DNA of 13,137 nucleotides, taken from the NCBI GenBank assembly GCA_003519585.1, contig DOWL01000035.1:13983-27119 (forward strand), read 5' to 3'. This document shows, one piece after another, positions 6,653-13,137 of this stretch. Position 1 is the stretch's first letter. The number at the start of each line of letters is the position of its first letter. The notes beneath the pieces are model-generated. The model worked only from the letters and a program-made list of their open reading frames with translations, searched no databases and was not told where the DNA came from. Source of the stretch: Nocardioides sp. GTDB lineage: Bacteria; Actinomycetota; Actinomycetes; Propionibacteriales; Nocardioidaceae. Position numbers and translations under genes: made by a program.

Positions 6653-8296
6653 ATGACACGTCTCCTGACGTCCAGCCCGGCCGAGAAGAAGAAGCCGGGT
6701 CGCAAGTGGCACCGCTGCAAGCTGCACAAGAAGCACACCTGCTGGCATGCGCGGACCTGCCCGCACCGCAAGCACAAGGCGCACCATGAGCCGGACTCCG
6801 GCGGCCCGCCTCCCGGTACGCCGAACCCGCCCGGCGCCCTGGACCAGCCGGCCGTCGTCGGCGGAGTGGCCACCGCGCTGGCGCTGCACGTCGCCAGCCG
6901 CTTCACCTACGGCATGACCCCGGCGCTCCTGGCGGAGATGGGTGGCTACCCGACCGTGCAGGCGTGGGTCGACGCGCAGCTGCAACCCGGCAGCCTGGCT
7001 GACGGGGATGCCGAGGCGACCGAGAGCTGGTGGCCGCGGCTCTCCTGGAGCCCGCAGACGATGTGGGCCAACGACCAAGCCACCCCCGGCGAGGCGTGGC
7101 GGGCGATGGCCGACTACCAGCGCTGGTGCCTGCAGCGCCGGATGCGCTCGCGCCGCCAACTGCTGGAGTCGGTGACCGAGTTCTTCGAGAACCATCTCCA
7201 CGTGCCCGTCCACGACGACGGGGTCTTCGGCTTCCGGGCCGACTACGGCCGGCTGATCCGCAGCCACGCACTGGGCCGCTTCGACCAGATGCTGCAGGCG
7301 GCGATCATCCACCCGGCGATGGGGATCAGCCTCGACAACGCGTCCTCCACCAAGAAGGCGCCCAACGAGAACCTCGGCCGCGAGCTCCTCGAGCTGCACA
7401 CCGTCGGGCGCGGCAACTACACCGAGAACGACGTCAAGGCCTCGGCCCGGATCCTCACGGGCTATCGGGTGCAGATGTGGTCCACGTGGAACGCGTGGTA
7501 CGACACTCCCTCGCACTGGACGGGTCCGGTCCAGGTGATGGGGTTCAGCCACCCGAACGCCGACGCCGACGGCCGGGCCGTCGCGGCGGCGTACCTCGGC
7601 TATCTGGCGCGGCACCCCGCCACCGCCCACCGGCTGGCTCGCAAGCTCGCGGTGCGCTACGTCTCGGACGAGCCGTCGGTCCAGCTCGTCGACCACCTGG
7701 CCTCGGTCTATCTCGCATCGGACACCGCGATCGTGCCGGTCCTGCGGGCGCTGTTGTCGCATCCGGAGTTCCTGGCCTCGGCGGGGCTCAAGGTGCGCAA
7801 CCCGGCCGACGACGTGGTCGCGACCTGGCGGGCGCTCGACATCCGGGCGGCAGCCCCGACCGGGGACGGCTCGGGCGCGAACGCGGTGCTGTGGCAGACC
7901 GTCTCCCTCGGGCAGGCGCCGTTCGACTGGGCGCGCCCCGACGGGCAGCCCGAGGACGGGTCCTCGTGGTCCTCGGTGTCGCGGGTGCTCGCGTCGTTCG
8001 AGACCCACTACACGCTGTGTGGCGGCTGGTGGCCGACGACCGACACGACGTACCACCCGGTGGCCTCGTGGGTGCCGGTCGCGGCGGGCCAGTCGATCCG
8101 GTTCGACGCCCTCGTCGAGCACCTCTCGCAAACCCTGCTCGGGCGTACGGCGACCGCGCGGCTGCTCCAGGCGTGCGTGCAGGTCACGGGGGTCGCGGCC
8201 GCCACCGCGATCACGACCAATCACAGCCTCGTGAAATGGGGCATGCCCACCTTGCTGACCACCGTGCTCGACAGCCCCGAGCACATGACCCGATGA
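6653..8296 (+). CDS. DUF1800 domain-containing protein with Cys/His-rich N-terminal tail
   Basis: This 547-residue protein belongs to DUF1800, a family of unknown biochemical role nearly always paired with DUF1501. Family signatures are FFENHLHVPV (about residues 179-188) and the block NENLGRELLELHTVG plus YTENDVKASARILTGY around residues 240-275. Residues 19-45 form a striking basic stretch with three Cys (22, 30, 36) and eight His, followed by a Pro/Gly-rich linker to about residue 65. Codons in this tail end almost always in G or C, so it is genuinely translated. There is no recognisable signal peptide, although the partner DUF1501 protein has a Tat signal. The start ATG has a poor ribosome-binding site, so a slightly different start is possible. 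It forms an operon with the DUF1501 gene, 7 bp downstream. The tail might bind metal or nucleic acid; this is inference. Confidence 0.9.
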   Translation: MTRLLTSSPAEKKKPGRKWHRCKLHKKHTCWHARTCPHRKHKAHHEPDSGGPPPGTPNPPGALDQPAVVGGVATALALHVASRFTYGMTPALLAEMGGYPTVQAWVDAQLQPGSLADGDAEATESWWPRLSWSPQTMWANDQATPGEAWRAMADYQRWCLQRRMRSRRQLLESVTEFFENHLHVPVHDDGVFGFRADYGRLIRSHALGRFDQMLQAAIIHPAMGISLDNASSTKKAPNENLGRELLELHTVGRGNYTENDVKASARILTGYRVQMWSTWNAWYDTPSHWTGPVQVMGFSHPNADADGRAVAAAYLGYLARHPATAHRLARKLAVRYVSDEPSVQLVDHLASVYLASDTAIVPVLRALLSHPEFLASAGLKVRNPADDVVATWRALDIRAAAPTGDGSGANAVLWQTVSLGQAPFDWARPDGQPEDGSSWSSVSRVLASFETHYTLCGGWWPTTDTTYHPVASWVPVAAGQSIRFDALVEHLSQTLLGRTATARLLQACVQVTGVAAATAITTNHSLVKWGMPTLLTTVLDSPEHMTR

Positions 8297-8303
8297 GGCG
8301 CCG

Positions 8304-9593
8304 ATGAGCTCCACGACGACCGACGGGGCAGCGACCGGCTGCTGCGAGGAGTTCGCGCGCGGCGCCGGCCTCAGCCGGCGCGGCTTCCTGCGCGGCGTCG
8401 CGGTCGTGGGAGGGGCTGCCGCGGTGACGGCCGTCCACGGCACCGCGTTCACCTCCACGGCGTACGCCGCGGCGCCGGTCGACCGGGTCCTGGTGCTGCT
8501 CTCGATGCGCGGCGCGTGCGACGGCCTCAGCCTCGTCGTCCCGCACGCCGACCCGGCGTACTACACGGCGCGCCCGAGCATCGCCGTACCCTCGACCCGG
8601 CTGCTCGCCAAGGACGGCTTCTTCGGTCTGCACCCCGCGCTCGCCCCACTGCTGCCGTGGTGGGACGCCGGCTCGATGGCCGCGGTCCACGCGGCCGGGC
8701 TGCCCGCCCCCAACCGCTCTCACTTCTCGGCCATGGAGGACCTCGAAGACGCCGACCCCGGCTCGTCGGCGCGGGTCGGCTGGCTGAACCGGCTGATCGG
8801 TCGCAACGGCGTCGGCTCGCCTATCGAGGCGATCCAGTTCGGCGGCGGGGTGCCGATGACCGCGCTGGCCGGACCGCAGCCCGCGCTGGTCACCGAGGAC
8901 GTCGACTCGGTGAGCCTCTCGGGCTACTGGGACGCGCCGTCCGAGGCGAAGCGCCGCGCCGCGTTGTCCACCATGTGGGGCGGGGTGCCCGGGCCGTTGG
9001 CCGCCGGCGCGCGCAACGCCTTCGAGGTGGTCGACGACTTCGGACCGGTGCGCGACTCGTCGGCCACCGCGGCCAATGGCGCGGTCTACCCGACCAACTC
9101 CGACCTCGCCGCCGCGCTCGCCTCCGCGGCCCGCACGATCCGCGCCGACGTCGGCGCCGAGGTGATCGCCGTCGACCACGGCTCCTGGGACCACCACACG
9201 TGGATCGGCACTCCGGACAACGGCAACCTGCGCCGGATGGCCGACGAGTTCGCCCTCAGCCTCGCGGCCTTCCTCACCGACCTCGGCCCACTGGCCTCGA
9301 AGGTCACGATCGTGACCGTCAGCGAGTTCGGCCGCCGGGTGAAGGAGAACGCCAACCAGGGGCTCGACCACGGCTACGGCAACGTGATGTTCCTGCTCGG
9401 CGCCGGGGTCAAGGGCAAGCAGTACTACGGCTCGTGGCCCGGCCTCGCCGCCACCGACGACGCCGACCTGCTGGTCACCACCGACTACCGCAGCGTGCTG
9501 AGCGAAGTGGTCACCAAGCGGCTCGGCGCCTCCTCGGCCGAGGTGTTCCCCGGCTTCAGTCCCGCGCCGGTCGGCGCCGTCCTCGCTACGTGA
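8304..9593 (+). CDS. DUF1501 domain-containing protein, Tat-exported
   Basis: This 429-residue protein is of the DUF1501 family, distantly related to the alkaline phosphatase/sulfatase fold. The N-terminus is a twin-arginine signal: LSRRGFLRG (residues 23-31), a hydrophobic Val/Ala/Gly segment, and a likely cleavage site after AYA (53-55). It is therefore predicted to fold in the cytosol and be exported. Family landmarks are LVLLSMRGACDGLS just after the signal, PNRSHFSAMEDLE, VDHGSWDHHT, and the C-terminal TVSEFGRRVKENANQGLDHG followed by GNVMFLLGAGVKG. A CC pair (residues 13-14) precedes the Tat motif. GAGG overlaps the DUF1800 stop and sits five bases from the ATG, indicating tight co-translation. 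Its 3' end overlaps the convergent flavin-binding gene by 8 bp. Biochemical role unknown; the pair is often considered a secreted or cell-surface system. Confidence 0.93.
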   Translation: MSSTTTDGAATGCCEEFARGAGLSRRGFLRGVAVVGGAAAVTAVHGTAFTSTAYAAAPVDRVLVLLSMRGACDGLSLVVPHADPAYYTARPSIAVPSTRLLAKDGFFGLHPALAPLLPWWDAGSMAAVHAAGLPAPNRSHFSAMEDLEDADPGSSARVGWLNRLIGRNGVGSPIEAIQFGGGVPMTALAGPQPALVTEDVDSVSLSGYWDAPSEAKRRAALSTMWGGVPGPLAAGARNAFEVVDDFGPVRDSSATAANGAVYPTNSDLAAALASAARTIRADVGAEVIAVDHGSWDHHTWIGTPDNGNLRRMADEFALSLAAFLTDLGPLASKVTIVTVSEFGRRVKENANQGLDHGYGNVMFLLGAGVKGKQYYGSWPGLAATDDADLLVTTDYRSVLSEVVTKRLGASSAEVFPGFSPAPVGAVLAT

Positions 9594-9984
9594 ACGCGCT
9601 CGAGCTCAACACCCGATCGACCTCGATGCGCAGGGCCACCCGCTCGGGGTTCGGCTTCGGCTGGCGATAGCGGGCGGCGTACAGCTCCACGGCCCTGGCC
9701 ACGGAGTCGGCGTCGGCGGCGACCACACCGTGGCCCTCGATCGTCGACCAGCGTCCGCCGTCGACCTGGCAGGCGGCCACCGGCGCGAGCGTCGCGAGGT
9801 GGCGCGCCTTGACCGACGTACGCCGCGTGATCACCCACGCGCACCGCTGGTCGTGGTCGAGCACGACACCGACTGGGACCACATGGGGACGGCCGTCGGC
9901 ACGCAGCGTGGTCAGCGTGCAGAGGTGTCGTTGGGTCCAGAACTCCAACAGGGGTTGGGGGAACGCGCCCCAAGGGACACCCAT
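9586..9984 (-). CDS. PPOX-class (pyridoxamine 5'-phosphate oxidase-like) flavin/F420-binding protein
   Basis: This 132-residue protein is of the split beta-barrel PPOX fold, which binds FMN or the actinobacterial deazaflavin F420 and usually acts as a small dimeric oxidoreductase. Family marks are LCTLTTLRADGRPHVVPVGV (residues 21-40), the cofactor-contact region ITRRTSVKARHLA (52-64), and WSTIEGHGVV (79-88). Length is normal for the short F420-type members (about 130-150). The start ATG at 9984 overlaps the mannosyltransferase stop by one base (TGATG), with GGTGG five bases upstream, so translation is coupled. The frame remains open upstream to 12321, but that part is antisense-like sequence within the mannosyltransferase gene. 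F420 rather than FMN use is suggested by lineage and size only. Substrate and the reason for coupling to a mannosyltransferase are unknown. Confidence 0.87.
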   Translation of the reverse strand: MGVPWGAFPQPLLEFWTQRHLCTLTTLRADGRPHVVPVGVVLDHDQRCAWVITRRTSVKARHLATLAPVAACQVDGGRWSTIEGHGVVAADADSVARAVELYAARYRQPKPNPERVALRIEVDRVLSSSAFT

Positions 9985-11684
9985 CAGATCCACCGCTGGA
10001 ACCAGATGCGGTCCAGCCACTCGGAGCGGGTCAGCAGCTGGTCGGTGAAGATCGGCCAGAACCACGCGAAGTTGAGCACGGTCAGGACGAGGAACACCCC
10101 GGTCACCACCACGCCGAACGTACGCCGCGGCGAGGGCGCGCGGGAGCGCCCGATCAGCTTGCCCATCGTCAGGGTGAGCGCGAGCACCATGAACGGCAGC
10201 ATGGCCACGGCGTAGAACAGGAAGATCGGTCGGGTGTCGTACTGCAGCCACGGCAGCCAGGTCGAGGCGAACCCGACGACCGCCACCCCGAACCGCCAGT
10301 CGCGGGCTCCGATCCACATCACCAGGGCATAGACCATCGCCAGGATCCCGGTCCACCAGATCATCGGCGTACCGATCAGCAGCACCTGCTTGAGACAGCT
10401 GCTGCCCTCGGGGGCATCGCAGCCGCGGGTGCCGGGCTTGATGTCGGTGTCGGCGGCCACGCCCACCGGTCGGTTGAGCAGCGGCCAGCCGGACGGCTTG
10501 GACTGATAGGTGTGCGAGGAGCAGTTCAGGAAGTGCGTATGGAAGGTGTAGACGTCGCGGTGGTAGTAATACAGCGACCGCAGCGACTGGACCACCTCGC
10601 CCAGCCCGTGCGCGTCCGGCTCGGTCGCCGTCGGCCACCGCTTGCCGCTGTTGTCGAGGTTGTCCTCCTGCAACTTGTCGTCGTCGTCGGTGGTGCAGGG
10701 GCGTTCCTCGATGAACTGCGTGTACTGCGTCGAGGACAGATGGTCCTCGTACTCGTTCGCGTGGATCAGCCACCCCGTCCAGGTGGCGGTGTAGACGATC
10801 CCGCCGATCACCACGAGGTGCACGAACGCCGGCAGGCCGTCGGTGACGATCGAGCGGAGCGTGGCCCACTGCACGCCGAACGAGCGGCGGGCGCCGGCGC
10901 TCCACAGCCACACCATCAGGCCGAACGCCGCGAGCGGGTAGATCGCGGTCCACTTGGTGCCGATCGCGAGCCCCCAGCAGATGCCGCTCGCCAACAGCCA
11001 CGGCCGGAACAGCAGTGGTCGCACAGGGCCGAACGACGCGTGGTCGCGCACCTGCTCGGGCACCAGCCGGGCCAGCTTGGCGCGGTACCAGTCCCGGTCG
11101 CAGACCAGGCAGGTCACCGCGCACAGGATGAAGAAGGCCAGGAAGATGTCGAGCAGCGCCAGCCGGGAGAGCACGAACTGCAACCCGTCGAGGCTCAGCA
11201 CCAGCCCGCCGACCAGTCCGAGCGCGGTCGAGCCCGTCATCCGGCGGACCAGCCGGCACATCACCAGGATCATCAGCGAGCCGACCACGGCGGCGGCCAC
11301 CCGCCAGCCGAACGGGTCCATCCCGAACGCCTTCTCGCCCAGCGCGATCAGCCACTTGCCGACCTCGGGGTGGACCACCATCGACGGGTCGCCGGTCCAC
11401 TGGCCGTTGGTGGTGCCGTCGAGGATCTTGTCGTTGGCGTCGTCGACGTACCCCTGCGCGTAGCCGAAGTGCAGGAGCGACCAGGCGTCCTTCGCGTAGT
11501 ACGTCTCGTCGAACTCGAAGACCTTCGGGGTGCCGAGCTTCCACAGCCGCAGGAAGAGCGCGAGCAGCGCGACGCCGAGGCTGGCGGTCCAGCCGACGAC
11601 CGGGTCTTCGAGATCGACCCGCCGCCTGGCGCGCTGCCAGGCGGTCGGCACCGGCCGCCCCGCGGCGTTCGTGGAGAGCCCCAC
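9984..11684 (-). CDS. pmt: Dolichyl/polyprenyl-phosphate-mannose--protein O-mannosyltransferase
   Basis: This is a 566-residue polytopic GT39-family enzyme. It transfers mannose from polyprenyl-phosphate-mannose to Ser/Thr of exported proteins on the outer face of the membrane. The first helix (about 31-47) is followed by the catalytic first loop FEFDETYYAKDAWS, whose Asp59-Glu60 pair is the conserved DE. Further family marks are VVHPEVGKWLIALGEKAFG, SRLALLDIFLAFF, GLAIGTKWTAIYPLAAFG and, near the C-terminus, GTPMIWWTG. A large extracytoplasmic loop contains an Asp-rich stretch and two Cys (GCDAPEGSSC) that could pair. GTG 11684 is chosen because GGAGG lies five bases upstream; the frame is open to 12047, and a GTG at 11735 lacks a ribosome-binding site. 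Mycobacteria also place pmt divergently beside rsmI, matching this layout. Confidence 0.92.
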   Translation of the reverse strand: MGLSTNAAGRPVPTAWQRARRRVDLEDPVVGWTASLGVALLALFLRLWKLGTPKVFEFDETYYAKDAWSLLHFGYAQGYVDDANDKILDGTTNGQWTGDPSMVVHPEVGKWLIALGEKAFGMDPFGWRVAAAVVGSLMILVMCRLVRRMTGSTALGLVGGLVLSLDGLQFVLSRLALLDIFLAFFILCAVTCLVCDRDWYRAKLARLVPEQVRDHASFGPVRPLLFRPWLLASGICWGLAIGTKWTAIYPLAAFGLMVWLWSAGARRSFGVQWATLRSIVTDGLPAFVHLVVIGGIVYTATWTGWLIHANEYEDHLSSTQYTQFIEERPCTTDDDDKLQEDNLDNSGKRWPTATEPDAHGLGEVVQSLRSLYYYHRDVYTFHTHFLNCSSHTYQSKPSGWPLLNRPVGVAADTDIKPGTRGCDAPEGSSCLKQVLLIGTPMIWWTGILAMVYALVMWIGARDWRFGVAVVGFASTWLPWLQYDTRPIFLFYAVAMLPFMVLALTLTMGKLIGRSRAPSPRRTFGVVVTGVFLVLTVLNFAWFWPIFTDQLLTRSEWLDRIWFQRWI

Positions 11685-11814
11685 CTGCTCCTCCCGCTGT
11701 ACCTCCCCTGCGGGCAGCGTGGGGGTGCTCGTCACGCTGGAGAACTGTACGGGGGAGGAGGTCGGGTGGCGGTCCTTGTGGCACGCCTGGAGAGTCCGGT
11801 GGGAGAGTCGGCCC
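11685..11814. other. Divergent spacer between pmt and the 83-residue gene
   Basis: These 130 bases must hold the promoters for both directions, unless the rightward genes are transcribed from elsewhere. The only promoter-like hexamer seen is TACAGT on the minus strand (11749 to 11744), and no matching -35 was found at 17-18 bp. No palindrome of note was seen. Confidence 0.4.
11690..11694 (-). promoter_or_regulatory. Ribosome-binding site deciding the pmt start
   Basis: On the minus strand GGAGG lies five bases before GTG 11684. The alternative GTG at 11735, 51 bases upstream in the same frame, has no Shine-Dalgarno sequence. It does have TACAGT (11749 to 11744) eight bases before it, so a leaderless longer form cannot be excluded. 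Confidence 0.6.
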
Positions 11815-12066
11815 GTGGCCGAGCTGCACATCGACGTCAACGACTCCCGCACCGTCCTGCACCAGCGCGACGACCACCAGTTGGAGGGGCTCGTCATGCG
11901 GATGCACGAGCAGTTCGTCCGCGACGGTGGCGCCTGGTGCGCGGTGAGCCAGATGGGCCGGCGCACCATGATGTGGGTGCCGCGTACCGCGGTCCTCACC
12001 GCGCACTTCGACGCCGAGGACATCAGCTTCGCGCTCAAGAAGCTCACGGTGAACCTCGACCGATAG
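11815..12066 (+). CDS. Small uncharacterised protein, 83 residues
   Basis: I do not recognise this family. The gene starts with GTG at 11815, with GGGAGA centred about ten bases upstream, and ends in TAG. Evidence that it is real: 80 of its 83 sense codons end in G or C, the strongest coding signature in this spacer, and it fits exactly between the divergent pmt start and rsmI. The protein opens with a likely beta-strand (AELHIDVND). A central mixed region follows with RMHEQFVRDGGAWCAVSQMG, then an Arg/Met-rich RRTMMWVPRTAV stretch, and it ends FALKKLTVNLDR. It has one Cys, no signal peptide and no membrane helix, so a small folded cytosolic alpha/beta domain is plausible. It lies 40 bp upstream of rsmI on the same strand and may be co-transcribed with it. 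No function is proposed. Confidence 0.75.
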   Translation: MAELHIDVNDSRTVLHQRDDHQLEGLVMRMHEQFVRDGGAWCAVSQMGRRTMMWVPRTAVLTAHFDAEDISFALKKLTVNLDR

Positions 12067-12106
12067 CGACCACCAGGTCCCGCCCGCAGGCTGCGATGAT
12101 CGGTCC

Positions 12107-12961
12107 ATGGCGCAAGACCCGGGGACGCTCGTGCTCGCGGGTACGCCGATCGGTCGGGTCGAGGACGCCTCGCCGCGGCTGACCCGCGAGCTGGCCGAAG
12201 CGGACGTGGTCGCGGCCGAGGACACCCGCCGGCTGAAGCGGCTCACCTCGGAGCTGGGCGTGACGATCACCGGCCGGGTGGTGTCGTACTTCGAGGGCAA
12301 CGAGGTCCAGCGGACGCCCACCCTGTTGGAGGAGTTGGAGGCGGGGCGCCGAGTGCTGCTGGTGACCGACGCCGGGATGCCCAGCGTCTCCGATCCGGGC
12401 TATCGCCTGGTCGCCGCGGCGGTCGAGGCCGGGATCCCGGTGACGGCCGTGCCGGGACCGTCGGCGGTGCTGACTGCGCTGGCGGTGTCGGGGCTGCCGG
12501 TCGACCGGTTCTGCTTCGAGGGGTTCCTGCCGCGCAAGGCGGGGGAGCGGGCTCGCCGGTTGGTGGCCCTCGCAGGAGAGGAGCGCACCCTGGTCTTCTT
12601 CGAGGCACCACATCGCACTGAGGCGGCCTTGGTGGCGATGGCCGAGGCGTGGGGTGGCGAGCGCAGCGCCGCGGTGTGCCGTGAGCTCACCAAGACCCAC
12701 GAGGAGGTACGCCGCGGCACGCTGGCCGAGCTGGTCGCGTGGGCCGCCGACGGGGTCCGCGGCGAGGTGACGATCGTGGTTGCCGGGGCCGAGCCCGCGG
12801 CCGCCGTACCGTCCGACGACGAGAGTCTGCGCGCGGCCGTCGCGGAGCGCGAGGCCACCGGGATCAGCCGCAAGGAGGCGATCGCGGAGGTGGCGCGCGC
12901 CGCGGGGGTGCCGAAGAGGCATGTCTATGACCTGGTCCATGTGCGAGCGGACCGCACATGA
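12107..12961 (+). CDS. rsmI: 16S rRNA (cytidine(1402)-2'-O)-methyltransferase
   Basis: This 284-residue protein is an SAM-dependent methyltransferase of the tetrapyrrole-methylase fold. It modifies the 2'-OH of C1402 in the 30S decoding centre, adjacent in function to RsmH. Family motifs are all present: LVLAGTPIGRVEDASPR (8-24), AAEDTRRL (36-43), VTDAGMPSVSDPG (86-98), VPGPSAVLTALAVSGLP (115-131), EGFLPRKAGER, RTLVFFEAPHR and CRELTKTHEEVRRG. The C-terminal extension, ending GVPKRHVYDLV, is the usual small helical domain. Length is normal. The ribosome-binding site before ATG 12107 is weak (GATGATCGG). The stop overlaps the tatD start by ATGA, a coupling consistent with the common rsmI-tatD order in actinobacteria. 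Confidence 0.96.
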   Translation: MAQDPGTLVLAGTPIGRVEDASPRLTRELAEADVVAAEDTRRLKRLTSELGVTITGRVVSYFEGNEVQRTPTLLEELEAGRRVLLVTDAGMPSVSDPGYRLVAAAVEAGIPVTAVPGPSAVLTALAVSGLPVDRFCFEGFLPRKAGERARRLVALAGEERTLVFFEAPHRTEAALVAMAEAWGGERSAAVCRELTKTHEEVRRGTLAELVAWAADGVRGEVTIVVAGAEPAAAVPSDDESLRAAVAEREATGISRKEAIAEVARAAGVPKRHVYDLVHVRADRT

Positions 12962-13137
12962 GTGAGCGACCGCCGGCGCCGGAGCCGCTACCGCATCCCG
13001 TCGTCGACAACCACTGTCACCTCGACATCGGGCGCGGTGACGAGGCCGCGCTGCCCGTCGAGGAGGCACTGGCTGCCGCCGCCGCGGTCGGCGTACCCCG
13101 CATCGTGCAGATCGGCTGCGACCTGCCCGGAGCGCGC
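12958..13137 (+). CDS. tatD: TatD-family metal-dependent hydrolase (partial, 5' end only)
   Basis: The first 60 codons of a TatD-type TIM-barrel hydrolase/deoxyribonuclease are present; the gene continues past the right edge. After a Pro-rich lead (residues 6-14) comes VVDNHCHLDI (15-24), containing the HxH metal-binding pair His19 and His21. GVPRIVQIGCDLPGAR then matches the second strand of TatD proteins, usually written as GV..ii.vg.d. The ATG at 12958 overlaps the rsmI stop (ATGA), so translation is likely coupled. The family includes magnesium-dependent 3'-5' exonucleases implicated in DNA repair. The exact activity of this member cannot be judged from 60 residues. Confidence 0.9.
   Translation, partial: MSERPPAPEPLPHPVVDNHCHLDIGRGDEAALPVEEALAAAAAVGVPRIVQIGCDLPGAR

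Noticed and set aside
5480..8458. A 992-codon open frame on the minus strand across the amidohydrolase 5' part, TetR and DUF1800 genes.
   Set aside because: It is antisense to well-recognised genes, its product is Arg/Gly/His/Val-rich low complexity without family motifs, and long antisense frames are expected at this GC content.
11530..11814. N-terminal extension of the 83-residue gene to an ATG at 11530.
   Set aside because: It would lie antisense over the start of the mannosyltransferase, and the composition changes from low-complexity to clean coding bias only at the GTG at 11815.
10512..12182. A 556-codon plus-strand frame opposite the mannosyltransferase.
   Set aside because: Shadow composition with no motifs, and it conflicts with the 83-residue gene in another frame.
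9985..12321. Upstream continuation of the PPOX reading frame through the mannosyltransferase gene.
   Set aside because: Only the last 132 codons show a protein family; the rest is an out-of-frame shadow of the mannosyltransferase. The TGATG junction gives a natural start.
12044..13069. A 341-codon minus-strand frame opposite rsmI and tatD.
   Set aside because: Arg/His/Pro-rich shadow of two well-supported genes.

Overview
The window is high-GC DNA with tightly packed genes. Codons end almost always in G or C, starts are sometimes GTG, and several stop/start codons overlap. The last third carries the actinobacterial gene neighbourhood protein O-mannosyltransferase / rsmI / tatD. Together these point to a chromosome of an actinomycete, most likely near Nocardioidaceae (Propionibacteriales). 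That placement is an inference from composition, gene order and family resemblance, not from a search. No rRNA, tRNA, CRISPR array, insertion sequence or phage gene was seen, and no gene-free stretch exceeds about 130 bases.

Region A (1-5723, minus strand) is one operon read leftwards: a cytosolic amidohydrolase, a peptide-type solute-binding lipoprotein, two membrane permeases of the DppB and DppC type, and an ATP-binding protein that runs off the left edge. The permease and ATPase genes are joined by ATGA overlaps. The operon looks like an uptake-and-hydrolyse module: the lipoprotein captures a small peptide-like or amide-bearing compound, the permease/ATPase complex imports it, and the amidohydrolase cleaves it in the cytosol. 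The substrate cannot be read from the sequence.

Region B (5724-6556) holds a divergently transcribed TetR-family regulator. The 122-bp spacer between it and the amidohydrolase contains a perfect 23-bp palindrome (5752-5774) with a TTGACA hexamer in each arm. This is the obvious candidate operator through which the TetR protein would control both itself and the transporter operon.

Region C (6653-9593, plus strand) is a two-gene operon: a DUF1800 protein with an unusual Cys/His-rich basic N-terminal tail, followed 7 bp later by a DUF1501 protein with a clear Tat signal peptide. This pair is widespread in bacteria but its function is poorly known.

Region D (9586-11684, minus strand) converges on region C with an 8-bp overlap of the coding ends. 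It encodes a membrane protein O-mannosyltransferase followed, through a 1-bp TGATG overlap, by a small flavin/F420-binding split-barrel (PPOX-class) protein.

Region E (11815-13137, plus strand) has an 83-residue uncharacterised protein with a GTG start, then rsmI (16S rRNA C1402 2'-O-methyltransferase), and the first 60 codons of a TatD-family metal-dependent hydrolase overlapping rsmI by ATGA.

Points most worth a second look are the palindromic operator, the possible leaderless start of the amidohydrolase, the Cys/His-rich tail on the DUF1800 protein, the small unknown gene, and a repeated 10-mer (GTACGCCGCG) found seven times in one orientation.
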